Positions 55,640 to 64,000 of a stretch of DNA of 64,000 bases are shown piece by piece; the stretch's first letter is position 1, and each line of letters starts with the position of its first letter. The translations under genes were made by a program, and so were the position numbers. The DNA comes from Eledone cirrhosa (taxonomy: Eukaryota; Mollusca; Cephalopoda; Octopoda; Eledonidae), in contig OZ024743.1 in the NCBI GenBank assembly GCA_964016885.1, positions 127,825,365 to 127,889,364 of the forward strand. Reading direction: 5' to 3'. Below the pieces are notes generated by a model. It had not been told where the DNA came from and did no database searches. It worked only from the letters and a program-made list of their open reading frames with translations.

Positions 55640-58430
55640 TTTCCCAATGAGGGCGAACCACCCAGGGGCGACTCAGGTACCCTACCAATCCTGGACCACC
55701 CGATGCTTCTCGGGCACCCTGGGTGGCCACCCCTTTCCGCTTCAAATTAATCAGCCTACAGGTGCATGTTCTCGCCACATTCACCCATCTTTTAACAAAT
55801 GTACTGGGGGGGGGGGGCAGCACTTCTCTCTTCACCCTCACCTTCCTTTCCAAGTGAAACTTGAAAAAGTCGATGAGAAATTAACCGAAAAGAAAAGTGT
55901 CTGTCTTCAGGCCTTTCAACCTGGACAACTACACACCCTCTTTTGCTACCACCACCAGACAGAGGAAAAGAAGGCGGCGGGGTGCCTTTCAGTATGGATT
56001 CGGCCGATAGCCGGATCCGTTCTACATGTGACAACAGCTGTTCGACATAACTCCACAAGTCAGCAATGCACCGACACTGCGTGCAGAACGATTTCGTCAC
56101 TTTTCACGCATTTCGGGCAGTCCGTCTGACAGCACTTCCGTGTTTGTAGAGTTTATCAAGAACCGGCACTGACCCTCGTTAGCACTGTCAAGCGAGGGAT
56201 TTCTGAAATGTTTCCATAGTCCCCGGCTCGAAAGTCCTCCGGAACAGAATGGTCAGTTCGACTTCGTCGGCGCCCAGAGCCTCTCCAAGTGCGTCGTCGT
56301 ACTTTACCACTAATAATCCTCTATACAACTCGAGAGTGGAAGTTCCACTGATCGCATTGCCCAGTACCCAATCTCGATCTCTTCTTGACCCGGGACTGCA
56401 GTTCAGTCAAAGAGACGAGCTGCAGAAAGACCTGTCCTACATTTGTTCACGACGGTCAGACGGTAGTAGATGGCGGACACGATGTACGCGTTCGCCACCT
56501 CCGTCCGATCTTTCAGAGACAGCTTCCCCACAGCCTATTTCTGGATGTGTGTAACTACCCTTATCGTAACCCCGTACCAATCCTTATCCGGTGATGTCGT
56601 CCGTATAAGCCAACACAACCTTTCTGCGTCTCGGTTTGATCAGGATGCCCTGCAACAGCTCCAGCATCCGCAGTAAAGGCTCGAGAGTCAATATGTACAG
56701 AAGGGAAGAAAGAGGGCACCCTTGACCGACCGACCGGTAGATCTGAAACGGTTCCAAAAGATGGCCATTAACTTTAACCACTGTGCGTTGCAGCGATCCA
56801 GCATCTGAAGACGAGACCGAAGCCAGCTGCGTTGAAGACAGCCTCTAAGTACCTGTGATCAGTTCTATCGAAAGGTTTTGATTGATCTAAATTGATCAGA
56901 GCCCCAGCAGAGCCAGGTTTACACCCCTAGCCTCTCTATGATGTATCGTATGTCGTGTATGGACCTGGTCGGTATTGCGCAAGTTTGCGCCTACCCTACC
57001 AAATCCTCGACGACGAGCGCCAATCTCTTCACTAACACCATGGCCAAAATCATAAACTCTGTGTTCAAATTTATGAGCCTGAAGTTATCTAACGTAGCGC
57101 TCTTGTTCTCGTCTTTCCTTATCAGCGTCACTATGCTCCGGCTCACAGAACTGGGAATACTGCCGTTCTGCTGCTAGTTGCAGTAGAGAGCTTCGAGGAG
57201 ATCGGAGAAGTCTGGCGTATTTACGTAAAGCTCGTAGGGCAGACCATCCAAACCGGGTGACTTGCACCTCATTCAGCCGACTAACTCTCTGCTGAAGTTA
57301 TTGGCCTTTTCGCAGTGCACAGCGTCGGCTGGCAAGAGACGCGGTAGGTCATCGAGATAAGGACTGAAATACGCTATAGTCTCCGTACCCCAGTTTCCCC
57401 CGAACAGCTGACGAAAGGCCTCACACATCTGCCTGGAATTGTTCACCTCGCATCCGTCTCGGTCCGTCAATGACCGAATTGTGGTTTGTTACTACGCTGC
57501 ACCTCTGCCACGCGGGCCAATTGAACAGCTTTGGTTCCCTCAATTCTTAGCTCAGACAATGCAACCTTTGTGTTTCGCATTGAAGAAATGGTCTAATGCC
57601 ATTCTCGCAGCTAGCACGTCTGTTACAATGCTACTGCAAATATCTCGTCTAATTTAGCTACCAGCTCTCCACCACATCCTATTTTTCTGTAATGCTACTT
57701 CTTTGCTAAAGCCTATAGAAATTACTCTAATCGCACTTTTGAGAGCCCCCCCCCCCCCCCTCCGCAACATCTATTGTTGACGACATCTCCCCCATCACCT
57801 ATTTCTTAACTAAATTGTTGACCCGGCCCCTGTAAGCCTTACGTGCCGGGAACGACAAGTTCAGCTTCCAGTAACCAGGTCCTAACCTACGTGTCTTATA
57901 TAGGTGGCCCATACAGATCACAAACTTGTGATCTGAATAGGTGACCATTTGAAAGTGTGGACAACCTATACTATTCTTATCTATTAACCCAATGAAAAGC
58001 CTATCTATATACGATCGAAATGGTCCAGATCCAGGTCCACACTGGCGCATTAGGGAAATCTAGTCAGTACCTGGTAAACAGGTGGAACTGGCTGATCAGG
58101 GCTTTTGCAATCAATCCCAGACCATCCCTCTCTAGGTGTCTTTTTAACGTCATGAGGGTACTGTCAGTACCCTACTCGACCATGCACCCCAGGAGCCATC
58201 ATAGGTTCAGTCCTGGGGGATCCTGGGAATGCGGACCTCTACAGTCCTTCTGCCCATGTGGTCCATTCTATAGGGGGACACCGAGTGTTTAATAGCAAGG
58301 GTTTCGGTTTTGAACAGCACCCAGATGGTGCCGAACTGTCTGACCCTTGCTTTGTATTCTATTTCACGGAGAAATCCAGTAAAAAGCCACAGTCCCCCTG
58401 GCTACTAGGGCAAGTTCCCCCTCCCAGTTG
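55640..58430 (-). pseudogene. Tx1-like LINE, degenerate minus copy
   Basis: On the minus strand from about 58,300: a tail of the endonuclease, FRSYIDRLFIGLIDKN, QMVTYSDHKFVICMGH, LGPGYWKLN (57,799-58,050). Then DRDGCEVNNSRQMCEAFRQL and SPYLDDLPRLLPADAVHCE (57,273-57,470). RT block VGQGCPLSSLLYILTLEPLL with AYTDDITG (YxDD as YTDD) follows at 56,584-56,781. C-terminal CIADLWSYVEQLLS follows at 55.8-56.1 kb. Many frame breaks. The conserved 3' end is GGGTGGTTCGCCCTCATTGG. Confidence 0.85.
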
Positions 58431-58440
58431 TTCTACTCAA

Positions 58441-58662
58441 TGATTTCTACTATAGACACAAGGCCAGTAATTTGAGGGGAGGGGAAAGTCGATTAAATCG
58501 ACCCCAGTACATTACTGGTACTTTATTTTATCGACTCCGTAAGGATGAAAGGAAAAGTTAACACCGGCGGGATTTGAACTCAGATCATAAAGGGCCGTAA
58601 CTCTATGCTGCAAAGCATGGCGTCCGACCCTCTACCGATACTGCCAATTCACCGCCCTAATA
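58441..58662 (-). mobile_element. SINE, variant with GAGGGGAGGGG insert
   Basis: Full minus copy. Relative to others it carries an extra block around AAAGTCGATTAAATCGACC. Confidence 0.9.
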
Positions 58663-58665
58663 ATA

Positions 58666-58876
58666 ATTGTTTCTACTATAGACACAAGGCCAGCAATTTT
58701 TTTAAGCGGAAGGAAAAGTCGATTAAATCGACCCAGTACATTACTGGTACTTTATTTTATCGACCCCGTAAGGATGAAAAGCAAAGTTAACCTCGGCGGG
58801 ATTTGAACTCAGATCATAAAGGGCCGTAACTCTATGCTGTAAAGCATGGCGTCCGACCCTTTACCGATACTGCCAA
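58666..58876 (-). mobile_element. SINE, second tandem copy
   Basis: Same variant as its neighbour. Its head (minus) lies directly against the LINE at 58,877. Confidence 0.9.
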
Positions 58877-59868
58877 GACCGAGAGATAGCGCTTGGAAAC
58901 TGGAATGTCTCCAGGCGCTCACTGCCCTCTCCCAGTTGGGCACCAGTATCGGTGGAACATCCACCTCGGCGTTCTATAGAGGACTAGTGGAGGGGAAGAG
59001 CGACGACGTTCTCGGAGAGATCCTGGGCGTCGAAGAAGATCAGCTGTTTGCTCTCTTCCGGAGAACTTTCAGCCCGGGGCCTATGGATAACTTCCAAAAA
59101 TCCCTGGCCTGGCAGTGCTACCGGGGAGCGTTGCCGGTTCGAGATAAGCTCTACAGGCACGGAAGTGCCGTCAGCCGAGCCTGTCCGAGATGCGCGCATA
59201 GCGACGAAACCGTTGTGCACGCACTCGTTCAATGCCCGAGCATTGCTGACTTGTGGAGCTATGGCGAACAGTTGCTGTCACGTGTGGGACTGATCCGGTT
59301 GTCGACTGAGTCTATTGTGCAGATGGTCTCGCCGTCTTCCTTTGAGGAGGAGGGGCAGGCGGTTTTCATCTGCCCGGTGGCCATGGCGAAAGAGATTGTG
59401 TGGTGGACAAGGTTAAAAGGATAAAGACAAACACTTTCCTCTTCGGCGAATCAATAATTAACTTTTTCAAGTTTCACTTGAAGAGGAAAATCAGGGTGGA
59501 GAGGCAAGTGCTGCTTTCTAGCAAGTTTGTTGAAAGGTGGGTGAATGTAGCGAGAATGGTCCGAGTGAACGGGACCGCTCTGAATATACGTCTGTAGTTT
59601 GAGAGATGGAAAAATTGAGAGAGGGCGCTTGCCCTGGTAGTCAGGGTGACCGTGGTCTTTTGTGTGATTTTCGCCACGAGTAACCCTCGGAGGTTTCCCC
59701 CCTATTGGGGAATTTTTCATTGTTTCAATTTTCATTTTATTGTTTATATATATGTTTTATGTCTTTTTTCTTTTCTTATATAAATAATAAAAATATTTAC
59801 ACGCACAAAACCCACATCGTACCGCCCTGTTCCGTCTGTGATGTTTTTCTTGATGGCCAATAAAGAAA

Positions 59869-59901
<33 letters not shown>

Positions 59902-59902
59902 C
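58877..59902 (+). pseudogene. Tx1-like LINE, 3' end, plus copy
   Basis: SAWKLECLQALTALSQLG, VEEDQLFALFRRTFSPGP, FQKSLAWQCYRGALPVRDKL, RACPRCAHSDETVVHALVQC (zinc-knuckle-like CxxC...H...C), CIADLWSYGEQLL-type block, KEIVWWTRLKG. A one-base deletion near 59,420 shifts the frame, and INFFKFHLKRKIRVERQVLL to NVARMVRVNGTALN continues to 59,597. The 3'UTR ends AATAAAGAAATC then ATT units. Same family as the minus copy, better preserved. Confidence 0.87.
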
Positions 59903-59904
59903 AC

Positions 59905-60045
59905 AGACATGGAACTGGTTAAAAAGAGGAGACCTTAAAAAGGCTACAGAAGGAATGCTAATGGCTGCGCAAGAGCAGGCCCTCAGAGCAAAGTGGGTGA
60001 AGCACCATATTTACAAGGAGGAGGCTAGCCCACTGTGTAGGGGAA
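59905..60045 (+). mobile_element. Displaced fragment of the R2-like LINE
   Basis: PQTWNWLKRGDLKKATEG to HHIYKEEASPLC is a close copy of 60,809-60,951, which lies after the RT in the normal order. Here it sits before the RT, directly fused to the YxDD region. Confidence 0.85.
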
Positions 60046-61596
60046 AAGGAGAGCTTACCACCAACCACCTCCTCTTCATGGACGATCTTAAACTCTTTGG
60101 GAAGAGTGAGAAGGAGTTGGATGTACTTGTTGACGCTGTCCGTATTTTCAGTAATGATATATGTATGGAATTTGGTATTAATAAGTGTGGAGACCTAGTG
60201 ATGAAGAGGGGTAAATTGAGCAGAAGCAACGGAATCTAGGTACCAACAGGTGAGATGATAAAGGAAATTGACACTGAAGAAGGATACAAATATTTAGGTG
60301 TTCTGGAGGCAGATGACATCAAGAACAAAAAAATGAAGGAATTGATAAGATCTGAGTACATTAGGAGAGTAAGGAGCGTATTAAAATCACATCTAAATAG
60401 TAGGAATGTCATAAGTGCAGTGAATTCCCGAGCTGTGTCTATTATTAGGTACAGTGCGGGAATTCTGAAATGGAATGTTGCTGAACAAAAAGAAATGGAT
60501 AGGAAAACTAGGAAGCTATTGACTATCTACAACATGTTCCACAAGAGGAGTGATGTCGATAGACTCTACTTAAAGAGATCTGAAGGTGGAAGAGGCCTTA
60601 TCAGCATAGAGGACTGTGTTCAGATGGAAAAGAAAAGCCTGCACAAATACGTGACTGACAGCAGGGAGCCAATGCTCAAAATTGTACAGAAGGAGAGGAC
60701 AATAGACCAGGGGATATCCAAGGAGGAAATAACAACAAGGAGGAAAAGCAATCTTCATGAAAAATCCCTTCATAGTACCTTCTTTAAAAAAACTAAATTT
60801 AGAAATCCACAGACTTGGAACTGGTTAAAAAGAGGAGACCTTAAAAAGGCTACAGAAGGAATACTAATGGCTCCGCAAGAGTAGGCCCTCAGATCGAAGT
60901 GGGTGAAACACCATATTTACAAGGAGGAAGCTATCCCACTGTGTATGATCTGTGGAGAGAGAGAGGAGACTGTGGCTCACATTCTATCCGAGTGTAAACA
61001 CCTAGCCCAGACTCAATATAAAGGCTGGAGACCTGATGTGATAGGCAGGGTGATCCACTGGCACCTATGCAAAGTAAACAATTTACCACATTCTGAGAAG
61101 TGGTATGAGCATAAGCCAGAGTCGGTGATAGAAAACGATCAGGTGAAGGTGCTATGGGATTTTAGGATACAGACGGACAAGAAATTAGAACACAATAGGC
61201 CTGACCTGTTGGTTTTGGACAAGGAAAAAAGATCGTGTCTGATTGTAGATGTAGCTTGTCCATTTGACACGAGAGTGCAAGAAAAGGAGAGGGAGAAAAT
61301 TAACCGATACCAGGACTTAAAGTGGGAGGTAAAAAGGATTTGGAACTGCCATGAAGTCAGGGTCGTCCCGATTGTCATAGGCGCACTTGGTACTATCTCA
61401 AAGAGTTTCCAAGGATGGTTAAAGAAGATTAGTCCAGTCCCGCTTTTTGGAACACTTCAAAAGGCATGCTTGCTGGGAACAGCAAGAACCCTCCGATACG
61501 TCCTGAATATCTGAGGCTGCAGGTTGCGGTTTGATATTCATTTCAACAAACTTTCCAGTTAAATAACATCAATGACTGAGACTCAAAGAATAGTAA
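60046..61596 (+). pseudogene. R2-clade-like LINE: RT end and restriction-like endonuclease
   Basis: A single frame with only two TAG stops (60,237-60,239 and 60,882-60,884) carries NHLLFMDDLKLFGKSEKELD (catalytic MDD), EEGYKYLGVLEAD and RVRSVLKSHLNSRN. The zinc motif CMICGEREETVAHILSEC follows. Then RPDLLVLDKEKRSCLIVDVA supplies the PD...D-x-K-like endonuclease residues, and VPIVIGALGTISKSFQGWL and LQKACLLGTARTLR end it at 61,514. A short 3'UTR ends in TAATAA units. Reverse transcription and site-specific nicking are the family's roles. Confidence 0.87.
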
Positions 61597-61603
61597 TAAT
61601 AAT

Positions 61604-61725
61604 AATAATAATTGTTTCTAGTTGTGGCACAAGGCCAGCAATTAACCAATGCATTACTGGTACTTTATTTTATCGACCCCGGAAGGATGAAAGGCAATGT
61701 TAACCTCGGCGGGATTAACTTTGCC
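61604..61725 (-). mobile_element. SINE 3' half
   Basis: ATTGTTTCTAGTTGTGGCAC to GGCGGGATTAACTTTGCC. Confidence 0.88.

Positions 61726-61769
<44 letters not shown>
61726..61769. repeat. (TAA)n
   Basis: About 14 TAA units. Confidence 0.97.
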
Positions 61770-61771
<2 letters not shown>

Positions 61772-61960
61772 GTTTCTAAACCAGCAATTTGGGGAGAAGA
61801 ATTCAATAAAAATGGCTGCAGTACTTCAATGGTACTTTATTTTATTGACACCAGAAGGATGAAAGACAAGGTTAACCCAGTGAAACGTAATGATCTGGAA
61901 CAAATACTGCTAGACATTTTTCCGACCCTCTAACAACTCAATCGTCAGTCCTAAATATAG
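61770..61960 (-). mobile_element. SINE, diverged
   Basis: TGGTTTCTAAACCAGCAATT, then ATGGTACTTTATTTTATTG, then ATGAAAGACAAGGTTAACCC. Confidence 0.65.
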
Positions 61961-61965
61961 TAATA

Positions 61966-62154
61966 ATTGTTTCTACTTTTGGCACAAGGCCACCCATTAT
62001 CTCAGTGTATTACTGGTACTTTATTTTATCGACCCCGTAAGGATCAAAGGCAAAGTTAACCTCGGCGGGATTTGAACTCAGACTGTAAAGGCGCGTAACT
62101 CTATGCTACAAAGCATGGCGTCCGACCCTCTACCGATACTGCCAATCCACCTGA
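61966..62154 (-). mobile_element. Full-length SINE
   Basis: AATTGTTTCTACTTTTGGCAC to CGATACTGCCAATCCACC. Confidence 0.92.
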
Positions 62155-62164
62155 ATATAGTAAT

Positions 62165-62392
62165 AATGTCTTCTGATTTTGGCACAGGGCCAGCAATCTG
62201 GAGGAGGAGAATTCAATTAAATTAACTCCAGTACTTTACTGGTATATTTTATTGAACCTGAAAGGCAAAGTTGATCACAGTGAGATTTGACTTAGCCTTT
62301 CATTTTTCTGGGATCGATTAAATAATTGACTTTCTCTCCCCTAAAATTACTGGCGTTGTGCTTAAATTAGAAACAATTATTATTTCAAATAC
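62165..62392 (-). mobile_element. SINE, old copy, possibly two joined
   Basis: TTTTGGCACAGGGCCAGCAA start in minus sense, ending with a plus-sense AGAAACAATTATT. Probably two opposed fragments. Confidence 0.6.
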
Positions 62393-63482
62393 AACCTACA
62401 CATGTGTCATACACGATGGTGGATATGCAATGTGATGGGTGTGTCACATGATGAGTGTGTCACATACCCCGTTAACTATATGATTTAGTGACATTGTTCT
62501 GTCATCATGTCTTCCTAACCTGTGATTGCTGTCCCTTACAGAGAGAGACATTGATTCAACCAGTGCAGTATATTAATGATACTTATATTATTGATCTCCT
62601 TTAAAGAGGGTGGGATTGAACTCAGAAACAAGAAGAACAAATCTAAATACCTATGCTCTACCATTTCTACTAACTAAACCACTTTTATTCATGTAAATAT
62701 TTAACTTTTTTATTACCATATTCCCAATGAAATACACCGTGTTTAGAATTTGGAAAGATTTAATCATTATATCATTACTAAGAGAGTAACTTAACAAAAA
62801 TATTCATATATAAAATTATTTGGAAGATTTTAATTTAAATATGCTTTTTAAAATGGATGGTTTTGTTTCATAGCACTAGAGCTGGTTTTTGAGTAGTTAA
62901 TTTGGAAGGGTCTCATTAATCATTTCATTAAGATGGTATTTGTAATATAACTTAATGAATAATTCATATATGCAATTATTTTGAACGATTTTTAATTGAA
63001 TAGGAACCCTTTTAAAATGGTGGCTTTGTTTCATAGAACCAGAGTCGTTTTCTTTTTTTGGTAAATTGAATCCAAAAGGGTTAAAGCAATAAAAGCCACG
63101 CATTTGTAAGAGTGGGAGATAAAGATAGAGAGGTAGAGAAAGAGAAAGGGGGAAACAAATAGAAAGAGAGAGATAGGCAGTGGAAGGGAATGAAGGGATG
63201 TATATTTTTCCAGTTTATCAGCTGCTAGATGAATGTCCGTCATATTCCCTAAGTTTATCAGTTCAGCCTGCAGCTAACTTCATCTATTCTATGATGTTGT
63301 ACTCTAGGATATAAACATAACCACCAATTAAGACATCATTGAAGATTTTTTGTGAGAAGTTAGCAAGTCACTATTTATGTTAAGCCATCATGCTATGGCA
63401 ATCTCCCAGAGATTTCTCCTTTTAACTTTAAGCACTTTAAATTCCCAATAGTTCTTTTATTCTTGCTACTTCCTCGTGTAAA
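62393..63482. other. Unassigned AT-rich DNA with a 155-bp tandem duplication
   Basis: 62,748-62,898 and 62,899-63,060 share AATTCATATAT, TTTTAAAATGG and GCTTTGTTTCATAG-type blocks. A GA-rich stretch lies at 63,118-63,175. No exon recognised. Confidence 0.55.
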
Positions 63483-63625
63483 TGGTGAAATGGTAGTCAT
63501 TACAACATTGAATTAAATTACTTGCAGCATTTGTTCTAAATTTATATGCTTTGAGTTCAAATCCTATCAAGACCAACTTTGTCATTTATCCTTTCATGGT
63601 TGTTGATAAAATAAAGTACCAAATC
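63483..63625 (+). mobile_element. SINE, old copy
   Basis: ATGGTGAAATGGTAGTCATT, GAGTTCAAATCCTATC and GTTGATAAAATAAAGTACC in order. Confidence 0.65.
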
Positions 63626-63627
63626 CA

Positions 63628-63700
63628 GGGTGGTGAATTGTCAGAATTGTTAGAACATATCTGACATATCTATTTTGCCTATCTATATTCTCAGTTCAAG
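63628..63700 (+). mobile_element. SINE head fragment
   Basis: GGTGGTGAATTGTCAGAATT to TTCTCAGTTCAAGC. Confidence 0.55.
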
Positions 63701-64000
63701 CAGCAGAGAAACCTCCTATAAGATGCAACATCATTGAAAGCAAGCTAAACTTACATAGGTGGGTGTTGTAACAACATAACATATATGTGTATGAGAGAAC
63801 AGTGGCTCCTATCATTAAAACTCCCAAGAAACCACCTATGAGATGCAACTTCATTGGAGACCAGCTAAATCTGCACAGGTGTGAACTGTTACAGCAACAA
63901 CAACATGAGAGAACTTCCAAGAAAGCTGATATATGATACAGCCTCATAGAATGCTAGCTAAACCTACATAGGTGTGAGCTGTAACAATATGAACAATAAC
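63701..64000. repeat. Minisatellite, three units, runs off the window
   Basis: Units of about 90-120 bp share AGATGCAAC, GCTAAA and ACATAGGTG / GTAACA blocks, starting near 63,705, 63,825 and 63,917. Confidence 0.8.

Overview
The window is animal nuclear DNA, most probably from a coleoid cephalopod and likely an octopus. The main reason is one tRNA-derived SINE family, present in about 20 full or partial copies, whose body and ending (GTAGAAACAATTATT in sense) I recognise as typical of cephalopod genomes. Long TA, TG, GA, CATA and TTC microsatellites, AT-rich intergenic DNA and the mix of Penelope-like, Tx1-like and R2-like retroelements and Helitrons agree with this. The species cannot be fixed from the sequence. 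There are no bacterial-type operons, rRNA genes or CRISPR arrays.

Host genes: the only convincing host coding sequence is four short minus-strand exons at 55.2, 52.3, 49.7 and 15.1 kb. All are phase 1-1 with AG/GT splice borders. The first two encode LDL-receptor class A modules and the next two EB/EGF-like cysteine-rich modules. They look like part of one large extracellular or receptor gene whose ends lie outside the window and whose last visible intron would be about 34 kb.

Mobile DNA fills almost everything else. Penelope-like elements (PLEs) with reverse transcriptase (RT) and/or GIY-YIG endonuclease remnants lie at 3.8-5.9, 11.3-11.9, 24.7-26.4, 28.1-30.1, 37.6-39.8 and 47.6-49.07 kb. 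LINE remnants lie at 16.5-17.5 plus 20.5-21.8, 30.6-31.0, 39.9-40.9, 47.2-47.3, 55.6-58.4, 58.9-59.9 and 59.9-61.6 kb. Helitron pieces, one with a Pif1-like helicase end, lie at 22.3-23.4, 30.2-30.5 and 50.8-51.6 kb. There is a hAT-type element with a nested SINE at 52.6-53.3 kb, a mariner-type MITE at 14.56 kb, and a non-autonomous LTR-like element at 17.5-20.4 kb.

The most striking layer is a series of palindromes or foldbacks, roughly 100 bp to 1.7 kb, nearly always bordered by TA arrays. Several are head-to-head copies of PLE 3' ends, because the same end sequence is seen once next to a PLE body elsewhere in the window. Overlapping these, I find a recurrent hammerhead-ribozyme architecture (CUGANGA box, stem II, GAAA, tiny stem III, NUH site, stem I). 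It is complete or nearly so at about six places and decayed at more, with covarying stems between copies. PLEs are known to carry hammerheads. The repeated association of hammerhead, head-to-head foldback and TA array is the observation most worth testing.
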